NCBI GenBank assembly: GCA_903813345.2
Contig: CAIIXF020000004.1
Location: 5,415,525 to 5,479,524, forward strand
Reading direction: 5' to 3'
DNA: 64,000 nt
DNA from: Owenia fusiformis
Taxonomy: Eukaryota > Annelida > Polychaeta > Sabellida > Oweniidae
Shown: one piece after another, positions 32,961-44,766 of the stretch
How positions within the stretch are numbered: the first letter of the stretch is position 1
Layout: every line of letters starts with the position of its first letter
Made by a program: the position numbers and the translations under genes
Notes under the pieces: model-generated
Seen by the model: only the letters and a program-made list of their open reading frames with translations
Told to the model about the DNA's origin: nothing
The model's database searches: none

Positions 32961-34222
32961 TTTGAACTCCCAAACAGTGAACTGTTTCAAATGTTACTTT
33001 GGTGATAAAAATATACGCTGTTTAGTCATGTGAAATACTTTATCTGGGGTTCTGTCAGAAACTTTATCTTCGCCATGATGATTTTCATGTAGGATGTGTA
33101 AAATTTGATTTCTGTGAACTTGTGGATAGTCGACTCAGCAGGATTTGACTTTTTGGGTGTGCAATTTAATATTCTTATCTTCTAATTTTTCATAACTTTT
33201 CAAATACAGTGAAACCTACACCCCCAAAATGCCGAATTGTTTCGATGCCCAAACGGGGCCAAATTATATTGGCTGTGTATATATTAAGTAATGATTATTT
33301 TGAACAGTTTTTTAACATTTAGAATCACAAACAGGGTTTTGATACAAGACTTCTTAAAGCCCTGTCTATAAGATCTATAAGTATATTACATAAGGTGATA
33401 GGGAATTCATCCTCTGTACCTCCTTCTTCCCCCTGCTATAACCAATTTGGAAGCGCCCAATTTAACTGAATCACGTGATCTAATTATGCGCAATGACTTG
33501 ATTCTGTCGCAGTGTTGCGACAGCCAATCAGATTGCGAGTTCTTAATCAGGGAAATGGTATTACTGCTTATCGCAGGGGGTAGAAAGAAAGAATATACTG
33601 GATTTTGAAGCCCTGTGATCGGAGGATGTAGGCCATAGGCAGGGAAAGTACAATCATTGACTATGGCCATTTTTATGGGAGATAGAATATGTGTTAAACG
33701 ATCAATGAAAGATGCTTAAAAGACCACCACACTTTGGTTAATCGTGCTACAATGTATCAACTAACGATGTATAATCGATAAAAAATCATTATTTAGTGCC
33801 TGTTATGAAAACACGAAGATTGGGTATGTTGATCGTAAAAGACAATATCTTCATTGTATACTATAGACAGACTAAAAATGCTAAGAAAGCTCTTGTACCA
33901 GTGATAAAAATATGATATCTTTATTCCAAATTTACCAATTGTGTCTTAATTTTGAATAAACTTCTGGATTATCTGCTGTTTTTGTGACAGTTTTGAGCTT
34001 TAAGTTCAAGTCTATCTTGTATATTTCTTTCTATTTCCTTATATTTTTTATGTTTCTTGCAAGGACATTGATGAATGTTGAAATGATATTCATAGGTTTA
34101 CATCAACAACTTTGTTAAAACATTGTAGGAATCAATAAGCTTTGAAGCAAGAATTTTTTATACAAACATTGTGAAACTTGCCTTGGATAAACACTAGGAG
34201 ACTGGCATAGATGACTAAATTA
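32961..34222. other. CpG-richer block near 33.4-33.7 kb, otherwise empty
   Basis: 33400-33670 has higher GC, CCAAT-type boxes, a CACGTG box and the palindrome TGTCGCAGTGTTGCGACA at about 33506. An 87-codon minus frame there is not recognised and could be chance or repeat. Confidence 0.3.
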
Positions 34223-34505
34223 GAAAATGGGATAATTTGATCATTGAACAATTTGGAAAATGCGATATTTAACAAATGAAGATTTTGGAAAATAGGATAT
34301 TTTGATCATTGAACATTTTGGAAAATGGGATATTTAACGAATGAGGATTTTGAAAAATGGGATATTTTGACCAATGGAATTTTTTGAAAATGAGATGTTT
34401 CAGGGAAATGGGTTGTTTTGACCAGTGAACGTTTGGGAAAATGGGATATTTTGACCAATGAATATTTTGGAAAATGGGATATTTTGACCAATAAAAATTT
34501 TAGAA
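34223..34505 (+). repeat. Minisatellite of about 33-bp units
   Basis: GGAAAATGGGATATTTTGAC, followed by CAATGAATATTTT, is repeated about eight times with divergence. Confidence 0.8.
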
Positions 34506-35624
34506 ATAAAAGATTTCACTGCTTTTGACATTTAGAAATTGAGTATGTCCTTTCAAAAATGAACTGAGAATCACAGATTGTCAAATTCAGTCAAACCAGT
34601 ACATTTGAAGCTGAATTCCCCACACTTTGTTCAGATACATTAATATCTGAAAGGACTAAACAGGAATGACAATACCCATTCAATATTTCAATACAATAAA
34701 TGACACCAAATATGGGAACATTTTGTCCAAATTACCCTAATTTGGCAATTTGTATTTCAATAAGACTTTAACATGCTCACTGTATGATTGAGAAAATATA
34801 ATGATTTCTTTGAATTCAGAGGCATTGAAACATAAAATTTCTGTTGTATTTCTTTGTACTCTTACTGTATTAAATTGAAAGCCTATGTTTAATGGTTAAG
34901 ACTTTTACATTCTGTATACCTTTGTGAAGTTTTGAACTTGGAAAATAGTTAACATTATTTATAAAATGAGTGAAGAATTTGAAATTATTTTTGTCGACAT
35001 GTGCATCAAAATGTGAGGTGTCCTTATTTTTGATATTATTCTTATTTTGCTCTATCCTCTTCTCTTAAATAGATATGTAAGGATAAAGCGTGTGGTTTGA
35101 TTTAAGACTATTTAGTCATAATCAAAATATTTATTGAAAATCTCAAAAATTAAACAGTTGGTTGAGTATATGATATAAAGGTTTATTTTGTTGTTCAATA
35201 TTCAGTAAATATTACACACTTATCGCATGTATATACAGATTTATATAAAATATGTAATCCTATTATATACTTTAAATGTGGCACATTTTTCTTAAATTGT
35301 GTGTTACATTCTAAATGTTTTAACAATGGGATTATCGTGAGATTATCTAGATGTTGATGGATTTAAATTGAAAAATAACTAATGTTGTATGTTACAATGT
35401 CTGGCTATGGAAATAGAGTCCTTATATGTATAGTCCTATGGTGAATCAAAAAACAAGATTTTTGTCCCTTGCCAATATTTGGATATATTTGTGATTTGGC
35501 TTACATTAATATTCCACCAGTTGTTTCAAGTCTGTCCCCCCCCCTTTTTTTATTCTCTATAACACAGGGTCTACCATGAGTCTCATTGCTGAGTAATCAG
35601 AGTTAATGAAGTTCTCTTTTGAAG

Positions 35625-35765
35625 GACTACAAGTCTCAGGTAAAAACTGTAAGTCTCAGGCAATAACTGTAAGTTCATGGTAATAACTTTAAGTCTCAGG
35701 TAATAGTAATATCTACATAACAAGCCTAGGGTAATAACCGCAAATCGAAGGTAATAACTACAGGG
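35625..35765 (+). repeat. 22-bp tandem repeat, about six units
   Basis: AAGTCTCAGGTAATAACTGT and close variants in tandem. Confidence 0.75.
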
Positions 35766-36254
35766 TGAAATGTTTTATAACATATTGTAAGCCTACTTGA
35801 TGGCATGTTTTTTAAAGTGAGGGATGACTCAAACTAACATCAAATCAAGTCTTCACTGCAAGATCCAGTAAGAAAATAAAGAAAGTCAATTCCAGAGGTA
35901 TAATACCCATGCAAAAAATATTTAGTTTTTCCTAAAATGTTAAATATAGAGTGAGTTGGCAGTTTTTGTTTTTTCTTTGTTCATAAAGTTAATGAGATGT
36001 TTATTTATTTTCTTTAGTTCTTTTTAATTCTATATTCTGTTTTTTGTGTGATAATATTTTTGAATGTTGGTTGTTTTTCGAATGGCATATCAGTTGGATA
36101 TGCTGTAATATGGTATTGGTATACATACACAATATATAGCTGGAATAATATGGATATATGGAAAACATATGTATTTGACAGGAAAAATTGTCTACATATG
36201 ATCTCCATTAATTTTTAAGTGCTATCAGAATTTCTTGAGATTTTAGGTGTGTTC

Positions 36255-36430
36255 TCATAGTTTTATTTTTCAATGGTTTTACCCGAACATCTGGCTAAAC
36301 TGCACACCTTCCAATCCAAATACTTGGATCTCCAGTCCCATTTTTCCTTCCCATTGACCCCCATGTTAAAAGCGGGAAATTCTGAACGCCTCCTAATCCG
36401 AACACTTTTAGCTGGCCCTGTCCCTATAGA
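36255..36430. repeat. pogo-like MITE remnant
   Basis: CTCCTAATCCGAACACTTTT and AGCTGGCCC match the inner part of the family; the ends are degraded. Confidence 0.4.
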
Positions 36431-37220
36431 AAGAATGTTAGAAAAAACATTGGTATCAGAACCATATGTATTGTCCCTGGTATGAGCATCGATCTGTTTA
36501 TTTTATTTAAATCTTCTTCTGGTAATATTGCTTCGATTTAGAACTAATATGGTGGTGCCATATTGGCATTCCAATCTCTGGTCATGATTTGGCCCCATTT
36601 TATTTATCAGTGCCATCTATATGTAATGTTTGGGACTTTCTGACAAAGATTGTAGAAGCTATGGCACTTACAATGATTTGGTCCCTTGTGTTTATGATTT
36701 GTAAAATATGTTGTTAGATTTCATGAATATAAAGTACAAATGATCAATGAATGAGTATTTTTACATGTCAGATATCTTTTTGATACCAATCTGTAAATAT
36801 CAAGACTCTGTTCGACTTTTATAACATTGTTCAATATCTGTAATATTTAATTTGGGGGTTTTGGATATTTGCCATTTTTGCCAGATACCGTTTCAATTAT
36901 TCTAATGGGTTCTACCAATCTATGTTTCTTTTATTGAACAAAATACAAATGAGCTATAATGAAAACAAGATATAGCTTGTCCCAACCACCAATTATAGCA
37001 ATTATCAATAATTTGAACAGCGGCTTTGTGAAAAAAACATAGGAAAAAACGATGGCTTCGGGGGAGCAAGCCACATGTCAAGTTTTTTTCCTTTGATCAT
37101 ATGATAGTTGTATGAATGCAGCAGTTATAAAAATGTTACTTATTTAAAAAAAAAATAAAAACACAGAGATCTGTTCAAGAAAGTTCTTCTTATTCAATTG
37201 TGTTTTGTATTGAAATGGAA

Positions 37221-38396
37221 TTAAAAAATGTCCTTCTGCTCATGCATATTTGGGATCATTTCTCTCTAAAATTTGAATAAACTGTCTGATTTTCTTGCAT
37301 TTCCATACAATTTAGAGTGTTAACTACAGGGTGACCGGAAAAAAGGAGACCATTGAAATAGGCAATATCTCCTAAAATAGACTAGTGACATCAATGAAAT
37401 TTTGCATACATCAGGACAGTTCTATGGAAATTTGTTCCTGAAAGTGTCAATACAAGCAGTCAACTGGTTCAGGAGCTATGATCATTTAAATAACATGCTC
37501 CAAATAGGCGCAATTGAGACCAACGCAGAGCTGGATACATTTGGCAAATACCCTTACATATTCCGACCTTGTTATGGCATTACATTTAGCATTTATTGCC
37601 ACCTTTAGGTCAGCAATTGTCTCAGGATTGTTTTGGTACACATTGTCTTTCAAATTGCCCCACAAAAAGAAATCAGGTGGATTCAAATTTGAGGTGTATG
37701 GAGACGAAGCTTATCTGACCTATGGCTTCTGACTCAGTGGTCCCACTCAGTTACAGTATCATCCTAAGGAGGTTTTGGGCAGCCCTTGGTTTCCATATGG
37801 GATTTAATTGTGCCATATAGTGGTTTTAGTAACATGGCACTATGCCCAATACCTAAAGTGACTCTTAAGATTTGGTAAATCAGCACTTTGGCAACAGGAT
37901 GATGAACCACATGTCAGATAACCCTTCATTGCCATTACAGCCTAGACTTGAATCCTGCTGATTTCTTTTTGTATGGATATTTGAAAGACAATCTATACCA
38001 AAACAATCCTCAGACTATTGTTGACCTAAAGAAGGCAATCACTGCTATATGTAATGCCATAATAATGCCATAGAGGGCAGAACATGTAAGGGTAGTTTGC
38101 CATATGAATCCAACTCTGCGTTGGTCTCAATTGTGCCTATTTGGAGCATGTTATGTAAATGATCATAGCTCCTGAACCAGTTGAATGCTTGTATTGAAAC
38201 CTTCAGTAACAAATTTCCATATAACTGTTCCAGTGTATGCAAAATTTCATTGATGGCACTTGTCTAGTTTAGGAGAAATTGATTACTTCAATGGTCTCCT
38301 TTTTTTCTGGTCACCCTGTACATTCCTGTTTGCTTTATTCCTTGCTAATTCCTCTCTTTCCTCTTCTATTTTCAATTTTAAAACATGACCATCATG
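37221..38396 (-). repeat. Family A copy split by a mariner-derived insertion
   Basis: The left part ends ...AGAGTGTTAACTA and the right part resumes TACATTCCTGTTTGC, exactly where other copies read AACTACATGCCTGTTTAC. The insertion occupies 37327-38318. Confidence 0.75.
37327..38318. mobile_element. Palindromic mariner-like element with two inverted transposase 3' ends
   Basis: Begins CAGGGTGACCGG and ends TCACCCTG, with TA on both sides (37325-37326 and 38319-38320). The outer roughly 350 bp arms are inverted copies. The minus strand of the left arm encodes PPDFFLWGNLKDNVYQNNPE; the plus strand of the right arm encodes NPADFFLYGYLKDNLYQNN. Both match the C-terminal part of mariner/Tc1-type transposases around the third catalytic Asp. 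The first two catalytic Asp regions were not found, so it is a dead composite of two element ends joined tail to tail around a centre of about 230 bp. Confidence 0.8.
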
Positions 38397-39284
38397 ACAT
38401 TTTCGCAAAATAACTCGACTATATTTTGTATTTTGTGATATATATTGGAAATGACATGTCATGTGTGGTACTCTGATTGTGCCCTCGTTGCACTGACGGC
38501 AGCCACTTCAAAGGATTTGTCATAACCAATCAATGGAGGGACGACCTCAATCTGATTAGATACAGAAACTGTATTTTTTCATATTCTTTTTTTCATTTGT
38601 AGGTTATATCTTATATACTTTGTATAAATTGTCACTCAAAAATGCCCTTGTTACCCCCTCCTCCACCAACGTAGATAACATTTATAGAATGTATGAAAGA
38701 AGTATAGAGGTCTTCTAAGAAGGGGTTTAAGAATTTAAGCCCCTTGTATCATCAGCTAGACATGGTTTTTATGAAAATTCTCACAAAATCCTATCAAAAT
38801 AATAAAAGTATGAATACGATTGAGAGTCTAGTCCTCTGTATCTTTATCAAATCGTTTATTTTTAATTCAATTGTCATAGACGGATAATCCAAATGAAGTT
38901 CTCTTTTAAAAGACAAAATCAAACTACTAGAAAGGGTTCCTTGCAAGGAGATTTACAAGCAAAGAGCATTTGACTTTGTCCCTACCCTCAATTATTTCTC
39001 TGGGTATGAGCAAGAATGAAATAAACTGCTGAAGGCTAATGATATCATATGTCTATAAAAAAAACTCATTTCTACTAAATATTCATTTGTAATTTGTTAC
39101 AGCATGCAATGGTGGTCCAATGTTATTACTATTTGCACAGTTGAAAATGTTTTTTAAAAATCGAAAAACATTTTGGTGAATTACAGGAACAGATTTCTCT
39201 ACGGAGAATTTGCTTTGTGATCTGCTCTTTGAAACTTTATTTTGATAAGAACCCATAAAAATCGGCACATGGGTTATCTTTTCT

Positions 39285-39440
39285 TTATATAAATAACATA
39301 AAAATTAAAGGAAAAACTAAGAAATAATTGGTAGAGTCATAAAGGTGATACCCTAAATTATACAAAAAAGCAAAAAATTGAATCACTTCTTTCAAATTTT
39401 TGAGAGAAATGGCAAGAAATAGCGTGAGCAGACGGACATT
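39285..39440 (+). repeat. Family A copy, diverged
   Basis: CTTTCAAATTTTTGAGAGAAA and GCGTGAGCAGACGGACATTT preserve the 3' half. Confidence 0.5.
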
Positions 39441-40437
39441 TGCAAACTGGTAACATTCATTGATCTGACTGTGTGATGAATAGAATTTTGAAATCCCTCC
39501 ATCAATTTGTAGTAATGAGTCCAATAGAAAGTAAAAGCTTAGAAACTGAATGAAAGTGAAAATTGCACCCTGGGGCTGTTATATGGAGTATAGAACTCTT
39601 TAAGAGCTTTGCCTTTGATAAAACGTTCAATCTATGTGGGCTTGCTTATGTCCTGTTATTTCTCATTTTGTGGGTCTTTTGAATGATAACAATTCTTTTC
39701 TGTTATTTTCTAGCAACTTAAAAAGTGTTCCTTTATGATTTTTGTTCAACATATCAGAAAAAATAAATCTCTTCAAAAATGTGTAATCATTCCAATGTAC
39801 ATAATATGTGTTTACTGGAAAGGGTGTTTACTTGAAGAGAATAGTGTTCACTGAAAATAAGTTTACTTACTTGTAAAAAGTACTGAAAAAGGTATTGGCT
39901 AATATTTATTCATTTATTTCTCCATATGAAGGTGTTTACTTTTGAAACACTGGGATAAAAGGTGTTCACAAAGGTGTTCTCTCAAACAGGTTTAGCAGTA
40001 CTTGTATTGAACTAATTTTTTTCTTATTACAAACAACTCATACAGACTTTTTCTATTTGATTTACAAAATGAGAATCTTGGAATATATTGGACATCATTT
40101 CTTAATTAATACACTTTAGAAGATGCTCTGCCGTTACCATGGCAACTATTAATTATCCCAATTTGTGGGAAGTGAAGATCGTGGAAAGTGGGGTTTTGTA
40201 GAAATAATCCCAGATTTGCAGAAGTTTAGTCCTTCTGATCATTTTTGTGTTTAAGAACTTCAATTCCCTCGTTTGAATTTTCACGTCATGTTTTTCTAAG
40301 CAATATATTTTGTAGAAACTAGGATCTCATTTAGAAATAAATCGAATAAACTGTGATTTCATGTTCTAAATTGTATGGAATAATGAAGAAATTGTATTTT
40401 ATTTAGAAATAAGTTTCCTATTCTGATGGTTAATACG

Positions 40438-40605
40438 GTCATATTTCAAAATATAAAATATAGTGGTTACGAATGGAATCAGCAAGAAATAAAGCAAACA
40501 GACATGTAGTTAACACTCTAAATTGTATAGAAATGCAAGAAAATCAGACACTTCATTCAAGTTTTAGAAAGAAATAGAGTGGAATAAGCATGAACAAATC
40601 AGAGA
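40438..40605 (+). repeat. Family A copy
   Basis: GGTCATATTTCAAAATAT at the start, then ACATGTAGTTAACACTCTA and CAGACACTTCATTCAAG. Confidence 0.7.
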
Positions 40606-42224
40606 AATCTCAGGTCTAGGTACACTAAATGGATAATACACTCTTGAAAACATCTGCTGAAGCCCTTAAATGGTTCATTTTTTCTAATTTCCTGAAGGAT
40701 GGGGATTCGCATAGATCTTTTGTTATGTTTTGTTCTTAGAGTTGATGAAATTTTAAAAGTGCATCCATCATTAAGATAATTATTCTGGGTTCAATTCTGA
40801 GCTCTTACCCTTCGTGGGAGTTGACTTCACATCTTAAAAAACATGGCTTTGTTCATGGAACATATAGGGTCTTTTTGGTTTCAAGGTAGGAACCTGCATG
40901 ATATCTTTTGCTTTTTGGCATTGTCTCATCAACAAAGCTTCTGTGTTTCCTAATCCCCCTCTGTTTCTCCTTATCTCGTTCAAACAACAGTTTATAGGAT
41001 ATATGTAGCGCAGGAAGGGATCAGAAATTGGTTGGTTACTGTAAGTGGAATTGCTATTTAGAGGAAAGTATTTTCTACAATATATGGTTAGTATTGTTTG
41101 TATATGGTGTATACATGTTTATTTTTTTTAAATGTTGCTCCTTTATGCATTTTCTTTGAATACAATTATAGAAATGGAAAGTCATTGATATCTTCATGAG
41201 ATTTGAAGTAAATTACTTCATAATTTTTTATTGTCTTTTTTGTCATCTCTTCAAAATACAAAACCACATATTAAAATGTTCTCCTATAAAACTCATCACA
41301 ATTAGTGATAATCATAATCACCCTAATTACCTCAAAGCTTCAAATTACACTCGTCATTAATGAGATTTATGACGATTATGCGGTCAGATGAAAGAGAAAA
41401 GATTTCCGATTAAATTCTTGCAAAAAATGAACAATACATATTAACATTTTTATATGTTAGATGATTTAGCTTTATATTTTTATATTTTTGTTTGGGAAAA
41501 CATTTTGGATACTAGAATACTTACCTAATTTGAATTGATATCCAGTATAATTTCTCAATTTCCAGTTTATAAATGAGATATTCCAAGAAAATTAAGAAGG
41601 TTTTTTCTGATGTGATAAATATATTATTATCTTTTAATAAAGTCAACTTGTTCTGTCTTATGTCAAGTTAATACAGTTGACCGAAGGGTCACCTTTGATT
41701 TTATGACTATTCTGTTTTGTTTCAATTCTACAATTTAATTTGAACTCGGTTTTTGCCGCATTTGGTTAAAGATGTTTTAACACATTTCCCATTATAATGA
41801 TATTGAAGGTAATTCCTGGTTTAAAAATACTTGTTCAGAAATTTATACAAAAATAATATGAATTGTCTCATTTTCAATCTTTGATGATGTTAACAGCAAA
41901 AGCAATTTTTCAAAAGGAATTATTTTAGAATCTACTTTGTATCCTGAAATGCAGCCTGGTAAATGTCAAAGATGTTTTGACCAACTAGTCATCTAATGTT
42001 TGACCCTCCCTCAAATGTTCTGTATGATTTACTCAATTTTCTCCAAATATTAGAGCAACTTAGAAGGTTTCTTCTATTTTTCTGTTATTCAGATTTTTCG
42101 TTATATGCAAGGTCTTGTATTTTCTCTGGACTTTCTCAAATATTTGTGATATTTCTGAGCTTCATTTGTTGATGCATTGAAGGGCACCTTATAACAAAAT
42201 GCCACATGGATTAACTTTTTCTTT

Positions 42225-42390
42225 TCTAAAAAGAGTAGAAAGGAGTGGAATTAGCAAGGAATATAGGAACCAGGCATGTTGTTCACACTCTGAATTGTAT
42301 AGAAATGCAAGAAAATCAGCCAGTTTATTCAAATTTTAGAGAGAAAAAGTGCAAAATAGGCACGAGCAGACGTATATTTTAAAACCTGGA
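42225..42390 (+). repeat. Family A copy
   Basis: GGAGTGGAATTAGCAAGGAA, AATTGTATAGAAATGCAAG and CACGAGCAGACG at the end. Confidence 0.68.
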
Positions 42391-42835
42391 AAACCAGCTG
42401 TAGATTGTAGTCTGTCAGTTCTAAGAACATATCTATCTTCTAATCATGGGCCAGATAGAAAAAATTGCATTGACCAAAGGAGGTCATACTCCCAGCTGTC
42501 ATTTCACAACCCTTGTATAAAACCAACCAATCAGATTCTTGCAATGATACAACACATTATCGGTGATTACAACTTTCTCTGTATTGATTGAGTAGAAAGT
42601 GAAAATTGGTCTTTTGAACATTTTTTCATCTCAACTTTTGAAGTCAGTTAAAAAGGTATATTTCCTCGAGGGGGTTGTATGAACTAAGAGGCATAGCTTT
42701 GATGTAGGGTTGCTGCAGTTGATAGGGCCTTTCATTATCATTCTTCACCAATGGAGTCCACCCATACAGATGGGTTAGTCCCGTCATGTGTATTCCACAC
42801 ATCTCTCTTGAAAACCTGAATAAACCACCTAAAGT

Positions 42836-42945
42836 TGTGACATATTGTATTAAAGTCTCTAACTTTTTGTGGATGGTGTTTGGTGTTTAGTGTTCAGAGT
42901 TCGGTGTCTGTAACAAATGGCAGGTGGTGACATTTTGTTCAAGTA
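42836..42945 (+). repeat. Family B single copy
   Basis: TTGTGACATATTGTATT, then GTGGATGGTGTTTGGTG, ending ACAAATGGCAGGTGGTGAC. This is one complete unit comparable with the satellite array. Confidence 0.7.
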
Positions 42946-44104
42946 CATGTATTTAATTTTTGCCTTTTCCCTGTTTACAGAAGTGGGAGTTTTGTTTTGC
43001 TTGTTTGTTTCAGTATTTTTATTGTTATTCCTCATTTTAATGTATACTTAGTTTACAACATTAATATTTCAATAATTTTAGAATAACATTTTGAACTCCA
43101 CAAAATTGTCTCCTAGCATATCTTGTCAATATTGAAAGTCATACATACTCAAAAGCAAACAATTTAATACACCCCCTCCCAACTTGTCGTCCTTAGGGTA
43201 ACATCTATTGTTAGAATGGGGAAGTTATGTAATTTTACAGGGAAAGAGACCTAGAGATATACCATTAACTTAATGCCAAACTATTGATGAGTTTTTTAAG
43301 GTAATGATGGCCATATTTTCTATTATTAGACTATCACAATCAGTTTGGAACAGACATTGTATTAAACAGGGGAAATTGTTTTAATGTTACATTAAATCAA
43401 GAATTCATTATCTGTCTTTTGAAATCCCATTGCATATAAATATGGCTCTCAATGGCTTGCATCGAATGATGGTAACTAGATTAGTAGGGGTTTTACCAAT
43501 CATGTTTTAGATTATGAAATATTTGCAAACTCAGTAGGAATTTGTAAGTATCTAGGATTCCAGGGTTTTAGAATTTAAAATAAGGTGCTTGAGAATTGGC
43601 CCAAAAATTAGAAAAAAGATACCACTTATGGCAAAAGTCACAAAAACGATAGACTCAGCACCTTAGCATCACCCCATGAGCATCGCATTTCTTTCAAGTC
43701 TGTTGCAGTACCCCCCCCCCCTCACATCCCCTCTTCCACACTTACTATCCCTCTACCATTCTCAATGTCTTTAAATCCTTCTGTTAGATGTCCATCAAGT
43801 TGCTTTACAGCTCTAAACAAAGATGAATAGCTGTATGTTTTGAGCAAAGCTGAAGTAGTTAAGTACATCATGTAAACATACAATTACTGGCCAGTCATTA
43901 ATGACCACTGATTTATTGACAAGGTCCATAGTTGAGTATATTTGCCCAGGTGGTGCTGATTTTGTCAAGAAAAATCATATACCATCTTGGTTAGAAATTG
44001 AACTAATTTTTATGTTTAAAGATTCGGATACCATTTGTAAACAGTCATAACTTGTGAATTGATAGTAAACGATGATAAACCCCTAATATAATCTTGAAAT
44101 ACAA

Positions 44105-44215
44105 TGAAACAATACCCCTGGGTTACAATGAGAAGACCCCTTATAATACCCCTGGGTTGAGCAATGAGAAGACCCCTTAACTACCCCTGGGTTGCAATGA
44201 GAAGACCCCTAAGAC
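44105..44215 (+). repeat. Tandem repeat, three units of about 35 bp
   Basis: TACCCCTGGGTTGCAATGAG, then AAGACCCCTTA, repeated. Confidence 0.8.
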
Positions 44216-44459
44216 TTAAGAGACATCATGTTGTGAAACAAGGCTTAAATGTTAAACATACATCATCCATACAAGAAAAATAACATACTACAGAAAACGT
44301 TCCTAAAACATTTTCTATTGGATGGTTGCTTATTGTTTTCCTTACAAAGTGGGGGGGGGGGGCTTTATAAGCAGCAGACAATAATCAGCTTCAGCTTCAT
44401 ATGCCAATGTTTTACTAAAAAAGTGCTCATATTTTGAGGATAAGATTTAAAGATTGATA

Positions 44460-44583
44460 GATAAAAAAATCCCATTTTAATGTGCCATAGACTTCCATGT
44501 TGAAAAAATCAACATGTGAACACCTGCCAATCAAAACACTTTAAGCTGGTCCAAATGGTGTTCGGATTAAGGTTCAGTAAAAT
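44460..44583. repeat. pogo-like MITE remnant
   Basis: GAACACCTGCCAATCAAAAC to GTTCGGATTAAGGTTCAGTA. Confidence 0.4.
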
Positions 44584-44698
44584 TGAGCGCAACATTTCTG
44601 AATCTCAATTTTCCATATTCAATTTTGCTGGCTAGAATTGTCTATTGTTCTAGCCAGGATAAAGATACCAGTTCTTCAACTCGACAATGGGAAGAACT

Positions 44699-44766
44699 GC
44701 TCTACCTTAGTGACTAATATGTCATGATATGACATCTAAAGAGTCAATAAAAGATATATATATATA
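44699..44766 (+). repeat. 68-bp segment duplicated at 47402
   Basis: GCTCTACCTTAGTGACTAAT to AAAGATATATATA, with the inner palindrome TATGTCATGATATGACAT. Nearly identical to 47402-47468 on the same strand. Confidence 0.72.

Larger units (their letters stand above)
38397..42224. other. No gene recognised beyond listed repeats
   Basis: Includes short TRIM-like words such as GAAGTTCTCTTTTAAAAGAC at 38893 that echo one end of the TACCCT MITE. No coding support. Confidence 0.3.

Noticed and set aside
33407-33670. 87-codon minus frame in the CpG-richer island
   Set aside because: No recognisable family and the region may be a repeat; kept only as a regional note.
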